A stretch of 64,000 nucleotides of DNA, taken from positions 2,415,846-2,479,845 of the forward strand of contig NZ_CP047202.1 in the NCBI RefSeq assembly GCF_030408715.1, given 5' to 3'. The translations under genes and the position numbers were made by a program. How positions within the stretch are numbered: position 1 is the stretch's first letter; each line of letters begins with the position of its first letter. Source of the stretch: Corynebacterium confusum. GTDB lineage: Bacteria > Actinomycetota > Actinomycetes > Mycobacteriales > Mycobacteriaceae. Of this stretch, positions 8,781 to 18,242 are shown one piece after another. The notes under the pieces were generated by a model that saw only the letters and a program-made list of their open reading frames with translations, was not told the DNA's origin and did no database searches.

Positions 8781-9761
8781 ATGACTATTTGGGTAACTCG
8801 CAACGATGACGGCTCCGTCCAACACTCGCAGGAGTCCGAGCAGGACTCGGTCAACACCGAGGGTGACGTCGTAGTCGCAGTCAGCCACTCTTCCCTGAAC
8901 TACAAGGACGCCATGGCCCTTAACGGGGACAAGGGCGTGATGCGCACCAACCCGCTGGTTCCCGGCATCGACGTGGTCGGCACCGTGGAAGAGTCGGACT
9001 CGGAGCGCTTCAACCCGGGCGACCAGGTCGTCTGCAACGGCGACGGCCTGGGCGAGTTCCGCCACGGCGGCTACACCGACCGCCAGCGCGTGCGCGCCGA
9101 GGCGACCGTCGCCGTCCCGGAGGCCTTCAGCCTAGCCCAGGCCGCGGCCATCGGCACCGCCGGCTACACGGCCGCGCTCTGCGTGAACTCCCTGCTGGAC
9201 CACGGTCTTTCTCCGGAGGATTCGCCGCGGATCCTGGTCACGGGTGCTACCGGCGGCGTGGGCTCTATTGCGGTCGTGCTGCTCAAGCAGCTGGGCTTTT
9301 CCGTCACGGCCCTGACCGGCCGCGTGGCAGAACACGGCGACTATCTGCGCAGCCTCGGCGCAGACGAGGTGCTGGACCGCGCGGAGTTCGCGGAAGCCGG
9401 CAAGCCGCTGCAGAAGGCCCGCTTTGCCGGCGCGGTGGATACCGCCGGCTCCCACGTGCTGGCCAACGTCTTGGCCCAGGTGACCTGGGGCGGCGTGGTC
9501 GCCTCAACGGGCATGGCCGCCAGCCCCAAGCTGGAGACCACCGTGCTGCCGTTCATCCTGCGCAACGTCATCCTGGCCGGCGTGAACTCCGTCGACGCCC
9601 CGCTGGACTACCGCCAGCGCGCCTGGGACCTGCTGGCGGACAAGCTGCCGGCGAAGGTGCTCGACAGCCTGACGACGACCATCGGCATCGATAAGGTCGC
9701 CGACGCGGGCGCGGCCCTGCTGGCCGGTACCCGCCACGGCCGCACGGTCGTGGAGCTCTAA
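8781..9761 (+). CDS. MDR-family NADPH oxidoreductase, AcuI/YhdH-like
   Basis: A 326-residue medium-chain dehydrogenase/reductase of the YhdH/AcuI group (acrylyl-CoA reductase in characterised members). The N-terminal GroES-like fold carries the family motif SSLNYKDAMAL and PGIDVVGTV. The NADPH-binding Rossmann segment has GATGGVGSIAVVLLKQLG (about 160-177). The zinc-ligand cysteines of alcohol dehydrogenases are absent, as expected. ATG at 8781; the 5' flank lacks a strong ribosome-binding site. The stop overlaps the next start by one base (TAATG). Confidence 0.82.
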   Translation: MTIWVTRNDDGSVQHSQESEQDSVNTEGDVVVAVSHSSLNYKDAMALNGDKGVMRTNPLVPGIDVVGTVEESDSERFNPGDQVVCNGDGLGEFRHGGYTDRQRVRAEATVAVPEAFSLAQAAAIGTAGYTAALCVNSLLDHGLSPEDSPRILVTGATGGVGSIAVVLLKQLGFSVTALTGRVAEHGDYLRSLGADEVLDRAEFAEAGKPLQKARFAGAVDTAGSHVLANVLAQVTWGGVVASTGMAASPKLETTVLPFILRNVILAGVNSVDAPLDYRQRAWDLLADKLPAKVLDSLTTTIGIDKVADAGAALLAGTRHGRTVVEL

Positions 9762-10516
9762 TGGGCGAGGAGGCCATGGCCCAGGTCTATGCCGCCCTGG
9801 GCTTCGAATTCGGTGATTTCGACGAGCTGCTGGAGCTCATCCAGGAGGCCCCGGGGCAGCGGACCATCCCGGTAGACGGCTTCGACGCCGCCATGACCTA
9901 CCAGGATCCCTCCGGCGCGCGCATGACCGCGCTGCAGTACGAAGGCGAGTGGGCCACCCTGCCGGGCTTCCGCTCCGACAACACGGTCGACGCGTCCACC
10001 TACCGTGTCAGCCCCTACCTGTCGCTGGTGGAGCTGCGCCGCGCCGGCGGCGGGGAAGTCTTCAACCAGTTCGCCGCCGCCTCGGACGAGGCTTTCTCCC
10101 TGCCCGCCGGCAACCCCGCGGGCGGGCGTAAGCTGCGCGCCACCGAGCTGCGCATGGCCGCGGCCGGCACCGACTACACGTTGTACGACTCGGTGGAAAG
10201 CTGGCGCGAGTCGAAGGACGCCTACGATGCCGCCGAGCCGTCCATGCTCTATTCGCCGTCGACCGAGCGTTTCTACCGCGATTTCCACCCAGGCAACGTC
10301 AACCCCTTCGCCCGCCTCGGCGGGGTCATCCGCAGCGCGCAGAAGCGCACCAACCAGCTGACCGGCAACGATTTCGTGGTCGCTGCCCTAGCCACCCCGG
10401 CGGGCAACCTCCCGCTGCTGCTGACCGGGAAAGTTCCGGAAGAAGACCAGGTTTTCTTCGGCGCGGCCTGCATGTTGGCTTCCGCCGGTTTCTGGGAGAC
10501 CGCCCTGGCTCGCTAA
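9761..10516 (+). CDS. hypothetical protein, 251 residues
   Basis: I do not recognise this protein. It is 251 residues, acidic at the N-terminus, with no signal peptide or membrane segment, and has an even GC-rich coding pattern, so it is probably real and cytoplasmic. The middle reads as an alpha/beta domain with a conserved-looking YRVSPYLSLVELRRAGG stretch, and the C-terminus has FVVAALATPAGNLPLLL. Its ATG overlaps the stop of the AcuI-like reductase (TAATG), so it is translationally coupled to that gene and may serve the same process. Confidence 0.7.
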   Translation: MGEEAMAQVYAALGFEFGDFDELLELIQEAPGQRTIPVDGFDAAMTYQDPSGARMTALQYEGEWATLPGFRSDNTVDASTYRVSPYLSLVELRRAGGGEVFNQFAAASDEAFSLPAGNPAGGRKLRATELRMAAAGTDYTLYDSVESWRESKDAYDAAEPSMLYSPSTERFYRDFHPGNVNPFARLGGVIRSAQKRTNQLTGNDFVVAALATPAGNLPLLLTGKVPEEDQVFFGAACMLASAGFWETALAR

Positions 10517-10547
10517 TCCCGCAGTCAAGCACCGCGCATCCGGCGTT

Positions 10548-11720
10548 CTAGTCCCACGCGTCGCTGCGGCGGCCCGCCGCCTCCGCGAACTCGTCCAGGA
10601 CCTCGAGCACCTCCGGCGAGCGCCACGCTCGTGTCCTTTTGTCCAGGTTGGCGGCCACGACGATCCCGTCTTTGGACAGTCGGTCCAGCGCATTGCGGGC
10701 GTTAGGCGATGATGTATGTAGCTCTTCGGCTACCGCGCTCGCGGTCAGGACCGGACGCCGCAACAGCAGCGGGAGCACGTCCCAGGCCAGGGCATCTCCG
10801 CGTGCGTTCAGCCGGGCTTTCCATTCCTGTTGAATCTCCTCCAGCTGGCGGGCCAACCAGGTGCCCTGCTCAGCCGCCTGTACCGCTGCCTCCGCAAAGA
10901 GCTTCACGATGGGCTCCACCTTGCCCGCCCGGTAGTCATCGAGGGCGGCAAAATAGGTTGTCGTCTGCGCCAGCAGCCCGGCCGAGACGGGCAGCGCAGT
11001 GCCCCGGGATAGCCCGTGCTTTTTCAACATGACGTGGACGAGCGCCCGGCCGGTACGCCCATTGCCGTCGGCGAAGGGGTGGATGGTCTCAAATTGGGCA
11101 TGAGCCAATGCCGCATGGGCGAGCGCCGGGATATCCGTGCGGGCCATGAAGGCCTCCAGATCCCCCAGGAGTTCTTTCACCTGATCTTGGTGGGGAGGGA
11201 CGAACAGCGCATCACGGGGCGAGTCTTCCCGCCCGCCGATCCATACCGGCTCGGTGCGGAGCTCGCCGGCGATTTCCGGCGCATCCTCACGGAGCAACAC
11301 CCGGTGCATGGCGCGGATGGCATCCGTACTAGGTGAGTCTTCTTCGATCGCTTCCCGCATCAAGCGGGTATTCGCCACGATGAGCCGAGCGTTTGGGCTG
11401 CCAGCGGCGGTAAGCTCCGCCTCCAGAACCTTGCGGGCCGAGGACGTCAGGTTCTCAATCCGACTGGATGCCATCGACTCCGATCGCAGAAGCAGGGGCG
11501 CGAAGGGGACCACGCCATGCGCGTGTACCGCTTCGAATTTCGCCACCGCGATAGTCGCGGCATCAAGCAACGCCCAGGTAGCAGTGTCCAGGGACGGCGT
11601 ACTTTCCGCGATCCGCGGGACGAGGGCACTGCGGTATTCCCGCGCACGCCGCCGCGAGAGTCCTCGGTCTAGCGTCGGGGCCCAAGGACGAGTCTCATAC
11701 TCCAGGTGCGGCCACGTCAT
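10548..11720 (-). CDS. Fic-domain protein (AMPylator type) with C-terminal winged helix
   Basis: Fic proteins usually transfer AMP from ATP to target Ser/Thr/Tyr residues. The catalytic motif HPFADGNGRTGR (about 214-225) is complete, including the His. SSRIEN near residue 84 fits the [S/T]xxxE[G/N] inhibitory motif placed N-terminally, as in class II Fic enzymes, so activity is probably self-restrained. The C-terminal 90 residues look like a winged helix-turn-helix (TASAVAEELHTSSPNARNAL), suggesting DNA binding. Length 390, normal for Fic-HTH proteins. A striking double palindrome lies immediately upstream and could be its operator. No antitoxin gene is adjacent. Confidence 0.85.
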   Translation of the reverse strand: MTWPHLEYETRPWAPTLDRGLSRRRAREYRSALVPRIAESTPSLDTATWALLDAATIAVAKFEAVHAHGVVPFAPLLLRSESMASSRIENLTSSARKVLEAELTAAGSPNARLIVANTRLMREAIEEDSPSTDAIRAMHRVLLREDAPEIAGELRTEPVWIGGREDSPRDALFVPPHQDQVKELLGDLEAFMARTDIPALAHAALAHAQFETIHPFADGNGRTGRALVHVMLKKHGLSRGTALPVSAGLLAQTTTYFAALDDYRAGKVEPIVKLFAEAAVQAAEQGTWLARQLEEIQQEWKARLNARGDALAWDVLPLLLRRPVLTASAVAEELHTSSPNARNALDRLSKDGIVVAANLDKRTRAWRSPEVLEVLDEFAEAAGRRSDAWD

Positions 11721-11738
11721 GGCATGAGATTAGCAAAA

Positions 11739-11812
11739 GATCTTGTCGCTTTTCGAAAAACACAAAACCTTAATTGACTAAGTTTGTGCTTTTCTGCAAA
11801 AGGAACAAGATC
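11739..11812. repeat. large AT-rich inverted repeat made of two palindromes, upstream of fic
   Basis: The arms are 11739-11766 and 11783-11812. GATCTTGT at the left end pairs with ACAAGATC at the right, and inner ACAAA/TTTGT also pair. Each arm holds its own palindrome: TTTTCGAAAA centred at 11754/11755 and CTTTTCTGCAAAAG centred at 11795/11796, 41 bp or about four helical turns apart. It is an AT-rich island beginning 19 nt upstream of the fic start. Confidence 0.65.
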
Positions 11813-11868
11813 GATTGAAAACTTTCACTGCCCCCGCGGCCCAGCCGGCCTCCTCGTGGGTCGGCTGG

Positions 11869-12066
11869 TTAGACGAAGACGATGCCGGTGGCCGGGGTAT
11901 CCAGGTGGGCGACGGCCGTGGACTCGGTGGTTTCGGTATCCACACGGTTGATGGTTCCGTCTGGGGAGGAATGGTCCCCTCCTGGGTCCCGTTGGGGCGC
12001 GAGGTGCCCATCGTGGAGTAGAAAATATATCCTTCGGCCCACGCGATGCCGTCAGGCCCGGCGGGA
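11869..12066 (-). pseudogene. relic of a beta-propeller (YncE/SMP-30-like) protein
   Basis: Two minus-strand frames read through as one protein. One begins PAGPDGIAWAEGYIFYSTMG and runs to NGTQEG. The next frame continues DHSSPDGTINRVDTETTE to PATGIVFV and a stop at 11869. PDGIAWAEG and PDGTINRVD are blades typical of lactonase or strictosidine-synthase-like propellers. The remnant is about 65 codons, contains a frameshift, has no start and abuts the ABC ATPase stop, so most of the gene has been deleted. The family assignment is tentative. Confidence 0.5.
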
Positions 12067-12069
12067 GGC

Positions 12070-12828
12070 TTAGGCCGACACTGGGCAGATGACCGGGGTG
12101 CCGGCGTCGTCCAGGATGGTGGCCTCGATGCCGTAGACTTGGGCGATGAGTTCCGGCGTGAGCACCTCGGTCGGGGTGCCGTGGGCCAGGGCCTTGCCGC
12201 CCTTGATGACCAGCAGGTCGTCGCAATAGCGGGCCGCCAGGTTCACGTCGTGGATGGCCACGACGGCCTGGCGCGCGCTGTTGGCTACGGTGCTGCGTAC
12301 CACCTTGAGCAGCTTGATCTGGTGGCGCAGGTCCAGCGCGGAGGTGGGCTCGTCCAACAACAGGATGTCGGGGTTGCCCACCAAGACCTGCGCGACGCTG
12401 ACCAGCTGGCGCTGGCCGCCGGACATCTGGGAGACCAGGCGGTCGGCCAGGTAGGTGATGCCGAGCAGCTCCAGGGTGTCAGCGCTGGCCTGCACCGGTT
12501 CGACCCCGGGGCGGTGGCTGCGCCGGGCGGTGACCATGAGGCTTTCAAATGCGGTCAGCGAGGCCGTCGACAGGATGTCCTGGGGCACGTAACCGATGGC
12601 GGTGCGCCGTTCCTTCTTGCTCAGCTCGGTCTCGCCCCGGGTCAGGTGCACGCGGCCTCCCGCCGGCTGCTTGAGCCCGGCGATGGTGTTGAGCAGCGTG
12701 GACTTGCCGGCGGCGTTCGGGCCCAGCAGGCCGGTCACCCGGCCCTCCTTCAGCGGCCCGAAGGATATGCCATCCAAGATGATGTGCCTGCCGTAGCGGA
12801 AGCTGAGGTTGTCAACCGTGATTGCCAT
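12070..12828 (-). CDS. iron-siderophore ABC transporter ATPase (FepC/FhuC-like)
   Basis: Energy-coupling subunit of a siderophore/heme-type importer, 252 residues. Walker A GPNAAGKST, signature MSGGQRQLVSVAQ, Walker B ILLLDEPTSALD and H-loop VVAIHDVNLAARYCDD are all present; the HDxNxAxRYCD stretch is typical of FecCDE/BtuD-type ATPases. It sits 2 nt after the permease stop and is last in a three-gene operon (binding protein, permease, ATPase). The Ala in place of Gly in Walker A (GPNAAGKS) is common in this family. Confidence 0.88.
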   Translation of the reverse strand: MAITVDNLSFRYGRHIILDGISFGPLKEGRVTGLLGPNAAGKSTLLNTIAGLKQPAGGRVHLTRGETELSKKERRTAIGYVPQDILSTASLTAFESLMVTARRSHRPGVEPVQASADTLELLGITYLADRLVSQMSGGQRQLVSVAQVLVGNPDILLLDEPTSALDLRHQIKLLKVVRSTVANSARQAVVAIHDVNLAARYCDDLLVIKGGKALAHGTPTEVLTPELIAQVYGIEATILDDAGTPVICPVSA

Positions 12829-12830
12829 GG

Positions 12831-13946
12831 CTAGCTCCTTCCCTTCCGCCGCGAGAAGATGAGGAAAACGAAGAAGGGCACGCCCACCAGCGCGGTGATG
12901 ATGCCGATCGGGATGGCGACGCCGGGCACGATCGAGATGGAGACCGCATAAGCCACGGTCATCAGGACCGCGCCGGAGGCTACCGAGGCGGGCAGGAAGA
13001 AGGCCTGGTCCTCACCCACCAGCATGCGAGCGATGTGCGGGCCCACCAGGCCGATGAAGCCGATGATCCCGGCGAAGGCCACCGCCGCGGCGGCCAAGAC
13101 CGAGGCGACCACCAGGGTCGCAATCCGCAGGGCCTTGACGTTGACGCCCAACGATGCCGCCCGGTCGTCGCCCAGGCGCAGCGCCGTGAGCTTCCACGCG
13201 CTGGCGGCCGCGTAGGGGAGGGCCAGGAGCAGGACCACGCCGATGATGCCATTGGAGGTCCAGTTGGCCCGCTGCATGGAACCCATGGTCCAGAATACGA
13301 TCTGTTGCAAAGCTTCCGTGGAAGCGCCGTATTGCATCAACGACAGCAGTGCCTGGAAGAAGAAGGACAGAGCGATGCCCAGCAAGATCATGACCTCCGC
13401 ACCGGCGCCCCGCCAGAGGGATGCCGCGGCCACGACGACGACCGCCAGCAGCGCCGAGACGGAGGTCAGCAGCGCGAGGTTGAACTGCGGGTTGGCCAGG
13501 ATGGTCCAGCCCATCACGATGGAAAAGGCCGCGCCGAAAGCCGCCGCCGCGGAAATTCCCAGGGTGAAAGGCTCGGCCAGGGGATTATCCAGGATGGTCT
13601 GCATGAACGCGCCGGACAGGCCGAGGGCCGCGCCGACCAGGAGGGCCATGACGGAGGCGGGCAGGCGCAGCTGCCAGAGCACCGTGTGGGTGCGCTGATC
13701 TACCCCGTCGGAGCCGGTCAGCGCGAGGAAGAGATCACGGATGCCCAAGTCGATGGGGCCGACGACGGTCGCCACGACGAAGGCCACGAAGGCGAGCAAG
13801 AACAGCCCGACGATGGCCACCACCTTCCGGCGCCCCCGCGATCGGTAGTCCTTGATGGCCAGTTGCTTTAGCTCCGCGTTCTCCTCGCCCGCAGCAGGCT
13901 GAACCTGACGGAGACGGTCTGGGTCTGTTGTTTGCATTAACGCCAT
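12831..13946 (-). CDS. iron-siderophore ABC transporter permease (FecCD family)
   Basis: A 371-residue FecCD/BtuC-type permease with about nine or ten membrane helices after a 50-residue cytoplasmic N-terminus. Hallmarks are LRLPASVMALLVGAALGLSG near residue 100 and FIGLVGPHIARMLVG near 290, the region that contacts the ATPase. Only one permease gene is present, so the transporter should be a homodimeric channel, unlike FecC/FecD pairs. It lies 6 nt downstream of the binding-protein gene. Confidence 0.88.
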   Translation of the reverse strand: MALMQTTDPDRLRQVQPAAGEENAELKQLAIKDYRSRGRRKVVAIVGLFLLAFVAFVVATVVGPIDLGIRDLFLALTGSDGVDQRTHTVLWQLRLPASVMALLVGAALGLSGAFMQTILDNPLAEPFTLGISAAAAFGAAFSIVMGWTILANPQFNLALLTSVSALLAVVVVAAASLWRGAGAEVMILLGIALSFFFQALLSLMQYGASTEALQQIVFWTMGSMQRANWTSNGIIGVVLLLALPYAAASAWKLTALRLGDDRAASLGVNVKALRIATLVVASVLAAAAVAFAGIIGFIGLVGPHIARMLVGEDQAFFLPASVASGAVLMTVAYAVSISIVPGVAIPIGIITALVGVPFFVFLIFSRRKGRS

Positions 13947-13952
13947 CGCCGG

Positions 13953-15149
13953 TTATTTATCCCCATTCTGAGCAAAGAAGGCGCCGGAGTAATCGAACGG
14001 CAGCCAGTCCTTGTGGAAATCCTCGAAGTCCTTGGCCGCGTCCATGTCCTCGAACTTATCCGGGTAGAGCCACTTCGCGAAGGCCTCCAGGGCGAAGACG
14101 TTGAACGGGTTGTCGTAGAACTGGTGGTAGACGGCGAAGTACTTGTCGTTCTTCGGCGCCTCCAGCAGGTCTAGGACCGGGGTCTCCAGCGGGCCGTCCA
14201 GAGTTTCCTGGGCCTTATCCGGGCTGGACTGGTAGCCCAGCTGGACGTGGCGAACGTCCGGGGTCTTGTCCGTCTCATCGGACCACTCGCCGCCGGTGAC
14301 AATGAGGTTCTCCGGCTGCATCTCAATCATCTTTTCAGCGGTCAGGGTGTTGTTCTCGGCCGAGGTGATGTCCTCGCCCAGGTTCTTGGCGTGCAGCGCG
14401 TCCAGCAGGGAACCGAAGTTCTTGTCCGCGGAGACGGAGCAGCAGTCCATCATGCCGGCCGCGGTCCAAACCAGCGCCTCCGGACGGTCCTCGTCCTTGA
14501 CGTCGGCAACGCGGTCGGTGATTTCCTTGACCTTGCCCTCGTAGAAGTCGTTGAACTTCTCGGCCTGCTCGGTCTTACCCAGCAGGTCGCCTAGCAGCTT
14601 GACGGAGGTGGTGGTGTTCTCCAGCGGCTTCTGGCGGAAGTCGGTGAAGACGTAGGTGATGCCGGCCTTATCCAGATCGTCCAGGAAGCCGGTCTTTTCC
14701 GCGCCGTCCTTGTGGTCCAGAGACATGACCACGACGTCCGGGGCCTGCGCCAGCAGGTTTTCCACGGTCACGTCGCCCTTGGCGATGTTGCCGATCTCCG
14801 GCAGGTCCTTGGCCGCGGGGCTCAACTCGTAGAGCTTTTCTTCGAACTTTGGCGCGGCCTTGGTCAGGTCCGAGCCAAAGGCAACGACGTTTTCGAACGG
14901 GTCGTCTTGCAGAATCGAGGTGACGAAGGTGTTGCGGCCTTCCGCCAGGATGATGCGCTCCGGCTGTTCCGCAAACTCGACGGTGCGTCCGGCGGCGTCG
15001 TGAACCGTCAGGGCCGAGTTCTCCGCCTTCTGGCTTTCTTTTTGAACTTGTGAAGCTCCATTCGAGCCGTTGTCAGCGGAGTCGCTAGAACAGCCCGCTG
15101 CGCCGAACACCAGCGCAGTCGCCGCGACAGCGACCAGGATTTTCTTCAT
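13953..15149 (-). CDS. iron-siderophore ABC transporter substrate-binding lipoprotein
   Basis: A 398-residue lipoprotein: signal sequence MKKILVAVAATALVFGAAGC with lipobox Cys20, then a Ser/Asn-rich linker and two alpha/beta lobes of the FecB/TroA type (VHDAAGRTVEFAEQPERIIL is the classic start of the fold). It should bind a ferric siderophore or heme outside the membrane and feed the permease downstream. The promoter region holds two DtxR-like boxes, so iron repression is likely. Substrate cannot be told from sequence. Confidence 0.88.
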   Translation of the reverse strand: MKKILVAVAATALVFGAAGCSSDSADNGSNGASQVQKESQKAENSALTVHDAAGRTVEFAEQPERIILAEGRNTFVTSILQDDPFENVVAFGSDLTKAAPKFEEKLYELSPAAKDLPEIGNIAKGDVTVENLLAQAPDVVVMSLDHKDGAEKTGFLDDLDKAGITYVFTDFRQKPLENTTTSVKLLGDLLGKTEQAEKFNDFYEGKVKEITDRVADVKDEDRPEALVWTAAGMMDCCSVSADKNFGSLLDALHAKNLGEDITSAENNTLTAEKMIEMQPENLIVTGGEWSDETDKTPDVRHVQLGYQSSPDKAQETLDGPLETPVLDLLEAPKNDKYFAVYHQFYDNPFNVFALEAFAKWLYPDKFEDMDAAKDFEDFHKDWLPFDYSGAFFAQNGDK

Positions 15150-15187
15150 GATGAGCTAGATTCCTTTCACAGAAATAAGCAGGTAAG

Positions 15188-15206
15188 CAAGGACAAGTTT
15201 ACCTTA
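15188..15206 (-). promoter_or_regulatory. possible DtxR box (weaker)
   Basis: On the minus strand the site reads TAAGGTAAACTTGTCCTTG and agrees with the 19-bp DtxR consensus TTAGGTTAGCCTAACCTAA at 12 of 19 positions, counted by hand. It lies about 40 nt upstream of the binding-protein start, where it could overlap the promoter. Confidence 0.4.
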
Positions 15207-15235
15207 GTCCTCCGATGGCTGGCATCAAAATTTTT

Positions 15236-15254
15236 TTAGGAGATCCTGCCCTAA
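15236..15254. promoter_or_regulatory. probable DtxR iron box
   Basis: TTAGGAGATCCTGCCCTAA matches the DtxR consensus TTAGGTTAGCCTAACCTAA at 14 of 19 positions, including both outer TTAGG/CCTAA arms. It is 87 nt upstream of the siderophore binding-protein start, so iron-dependent repression of the 12.1-15.1 kb operon is expected. Confidence 0.6.
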
Positions 15255-15329
15255 ATAATTCCCCTATACCCCCCGAGCGGCCTCAGCGACCATCCCGCAG
15301 TGAAATCACCCCACCTCACCGCGGGTTTT

Positions 15330-15363
15330 CGGGCGGACTACCCCAAAAGAAAGTATCCGCCCG
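15330..15363 (-). terminator. stem-loop downstream of leuS
   Basis: CGGGCGGA (15330-15337) pairs perfectly with TCCGCCCG (15356-15363) around an 18-nt loop, 21 nt past the leuS stop. There is no T-run after it on the minus strand, so intrinsic termination is uncertain. Confidence 0.4.
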
Positions 15364-15383
15364 CCCCGAGCGCTGTCGCGTGA

Positions 15384-18242
15384 CTATTTCACGACCAGGT
15401 TGACCATGCGGCCCGGCACGTAGATCTGCTTGACCACGTTCTTGCCGCTAATCAGATCCGCGATCTTCGCGTCGGCGGAGGCGGCGGCCAGAACGGTGTC
15501 CTGGTCGGCATCGACAGCAACATGGATGCGGGACTTGACCTTGCCGTTGATCTGGACCGGAACCTCGATCTCGTCGTCTACCAGGTACCTGTCCTCGTAG
15601 GTTGGGAAGGGCTCGAAGGTGATGGTCTCTGCGTGGCCAAAGCGGCGCCAGATCTCCTCCGCGATGTGCGGGGCGACCGGGGAGACCATCTGGGCGATGG
15701 GCTCAACGGCCTGCCGCGGCGCGCCGTTCGAGTAGGCCTTGGTCAGGTAGTTGACGTACTCGATCAGCTTGGCCACGACGGTGTTCAGGCGCAGGTTCTC
15801 GTAGTCGTCCCGCACGCCCGCGATGGTGCGGTGCAGGGCCTTCAAGTCGTCCTCGGTCGGGGCGGCATCGGTAGCCGCCAGCTCACCCGTCTCCTCGTTG
15901 ACGGCCAGGCGCCACAGGCGCTGCAGGAAGCGCTGCGCACCCACCACGTCCTTGGTGGCCCACGGGCGGGAGGTGTCCAGCGGGCCCATCGACATCTCAT
16001 AGACGCGCAGGGTATCCGCGCCAAAGTCGCGGCAGATGTCATCCGGGGCGACGGCGTTCTTCAGGGACTTGCCCATCTTGCCGTATTCCTGGTTGACCTC
16101 TTCGCCGTTGTAGTAAAACTTGCCGTCCTTCCCCTCGACCTCGGCGGCCGGGACGTAGACGCCTCGGGAATCAGTGTAGGCATAGGCCTGGATATAGCCC
16201 TGGTTGAACAGGCGGCGGTACGGCTCCTTGGAGCTGACAAAGCCCAAGTCGTAGAGCACCTTGTGCCAGAAACGGGAGTACAACAGGTGCAGCACGGCGT
16301 GCTCCACGCCGCCGACGTACAGGTCGACGCCGCCCGGATCATTCGCGCCGTGCTCCTGCGGACGCGGGCCGGTCCAGTAGCGCTCGTTCTCGAGGTCGCA
16401 GAACTGCTCGTCGTTGGTCGGATCCACGTAACGCAGCTGGTACCAGGAGGACCCGGCCCACTGCGGCATGACGTTGGTGTCGCGGTAGTAGGTCTGCGGG
16501 CCGTCGCCCAAGTCCAGCTCGACCTCGACCCACTCACGGGCCTTGGCCAGCGGCGGCTGCGGCTCCGAGTTGCGATCCTCCGGATCGAAGGAGACCGGCG
16601 CGTAGTCCTCTACCTCCGGCAGCTCGACCGGCAGCATGGACTCCGGCAGGGCGTGGGCGTGGCCGTCCGCGTCGTAGACAATCGGGAAGGGCTCGCCCCA
16701 GTAGCGCTGGCGGGCAAACAGCCAGTCGCGCAGCTTGTACTGGATCTTCTCCGCGCCCTTGCCGGTCTCTTCCAGCCAGGCAATGGTGCGGGCGATGGCG
16801 GCCTTCTTGTCCAGGCCGTTGAGATCCAGCCCGGCATCGTTAGCCGAATTGACCAGGGTGCCGTCCTCGGTCCACGCCTCGGTGCTGACGTCGCCGCCGC
16901 TGACGACCTCCGTGATCGGCAGGCCGAAGGTCTGCGCGAACTCGTAGTCACGGGTGTCGTGGGCCGGGACCGCCATGATGGCGCCGGTGCCATAGCCGAT
17001 CAGGACGTAGTCCGCGATGAAGATCGGGACCTGCTTCCCGGAGACGGGGTTGGTGGCATAGGTACCCAGGAAGACGCCGGTCTTGTCCTTGTTTTCCTGG
17101 CGCTCCAGGTCGGACTTCGCAGCGATGTCCTCGCGGTAGGCCTCCACAGCCTCCTTCGGGTCATCGTGGCCGTAGGTCCAGCGCTCATCGATGTCGTCGT
17201 CGTAAGGGATGGGGGAGAGCAGGTGGTCGACCAGCTCGTGCTCCGGCGCCAGCACCACGTATTCCGCGCCGAACAGGGTGTCCGGGCGGGTGGTAAAGAC
17301 GGTGATCTCCTGGCCCTCCGCGGTGAAGTTCACGTCCGCGCCCCGGGAGCGGCCAATCCAGTTGCGCTGCATGGCCTTGACCTTCTCCGGCCAGTCCAAC
17401 AGCTCCAAGTCATCGAGCAGCCGGTCCGAGTACGCGGTAATGCGCATCATCCACTGCTTCAGGTTCTTGCGGAAGACCGGGAAGTTACCGCGCTCGGACT
17501 TGCCGTCCGCGGTCACCTCCTCGTTGGCCAGCACGGTGCCCAGGCCCGGGCACCAGTTCACCGTGGAATTCGACAAGTAGACCAGGCGGAACTCGTCCAC
17601 CGCCTCGGCCTTCTCCGCCGCGGTGAGCTCCTCGTAGTAGCGCCCGTCCTTGGTGGTGCGCTTGTTCGCCTCCAGCTCCTGGATCAGCTCCGAAATCGGG
17701 CGGGCCTTGCCCTGCGCCTCATCGAACCAGGCGTTGTAAATCTGCAGGAAGATCCACTGCGTCCACTTGTAAAACTCCGGGTCCGTGGTGGCCACGCTGC
17801 GACGCGGGTCGTGGCCCAGGCCCAGGGCGCCCAGCTGCCGACGCATGTTGTCGATGTTGGCCATCGTGGTCGTCCGCGGGTGCGTGCCTGTCTGGATGGC
17901 GTACTGTTCAGCCGGCAGGCCGAAGGCATCATAACCCAGAGTGTGCAGCACGTTCTTGCCCAGCATTCTGTTGTAGCGGGCGAAGGTGTCCGTAGCGATA
18001 TAACCCAGCGGGTGGCCCACGTGCAGCCCTGCCCCGGAGGGGTAGGGGAACATGTCCTGCACGTTGAGCTTTTCCGCCGGCAACTCGCCATCCGTAGCCA
18101 GGTCGCCGGCCGGGTTCGGCGCGTTAAAAATGCCATTATCTGCCCAGTACTGCTGCCAGGTCTTCTCAATCTGGTTAGCCAGTTCCGGCGTATAGCGGTG
18201 CGCGGTAGTATCCGTGGAATCACTCGGGTTAGTCATAGGCAC
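15384..18242 (-). CDS. leuS: leucyl-tRNA synthetase
   Basis: Class I aminoacyl-tRNA synthetase that charges tRNA-Leu. 952 residues. The HIGH motif is HVGH in [14 protein letters not shown]. The KMSKS loop reads [13 protein letters not shown]1 editing insertion lies between, with the [19 protein letters not shown] threonine-rich editing site, and the C-terminal anticodon-binding and tail domains are complete. The second ATG two codons in (18236, MTNPSDS) is an equally good start. It is an isolated gene. A large open frame on the opposite strand is a GC-bias shadow. Confidence 0.97.
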   Translation of the reverse strand: MPMTNPSDSTDTTAHRYTPELANQIEKTWQQYWADNGIFNAPNPAGDLATDGELPAEKLNVQDMFPYPSGAGLHVGHPLGYIATDTFARYNRMLGKNVLHTLGYDAFGLPAEQYAIQTGTHPRTTTMANIDNMRRQLGALGLGHDPRRSVATTDPEFYKWTQWIFLQIYNAWFDEAQGKARPISELIQELEANKRTTKDGRYYEELTAAEKAEAVDEFRLVYLSNSTVNWCPGLGTVLANEEVTADGKSERGNFPVFRKNLKQWMMRITAYSDRLLDDLELLDWPEKVKAMQRNWIGRSRGADVNFTAEGQEITVFTTRPDTLFGAEYVVLAPEHELVDHLLSPIPYDDDIDERWTYGHDDPKEAVEAYREDIAAKSDLERQENKDKTGVFLGTYATNPVSGKQVPIFIADYVLIGYGTGAIMAVPAHDTRDYEFAQTFGLPITEVVSGGDVSTEAWTEDGTLVNSANDAGLDLNGLDKKAAIARTIAWLEETGKGAEKIQYKLRDWLFARQRYWGEPFPIVYDADGHAHALPESMLPVELPEVEDYAPVSFDPEDRNSEPQPPLAKAREWVEVELDLGDGPQTYYRDTNVMPQWAGSSWYQLRYVDPTNDEQFCDLENERYWTGPRPQEHGANDPGGVDLYVGGVEHAVLHLLYSRFWHKVLYDLGFVSSKEPYRRLFNQGYIQAYAYTDSRGVYVPAAEVEGKDGKFYYNGEEVNQEYGKMGKSLKNAVAPDDICRDFGADTLRVYEMSMGPLDTSRPWATKDVVGAQRFLQRLWRLAVNEETGELAATDAAPTEDDLKALHRTIAGVRDDYENLRLNTVVAKLIEYVNYLTKAYSNGAPRQAVEPIAQMVSPVAPHIAEEIWRRFGHAETITFEPFPTYEDRYLVDDEIEVPVQINGKVKSRIHVAVDADQDTVLAAASADAKIADLISGKNVVKQIYVPGRMVNLVVK

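Noticed and set aside
12822..13871. A 349-codon frame antisense to the FecCD permease
   Set aside because: Acidic low-complexity shadow of a real membrane protein gene.
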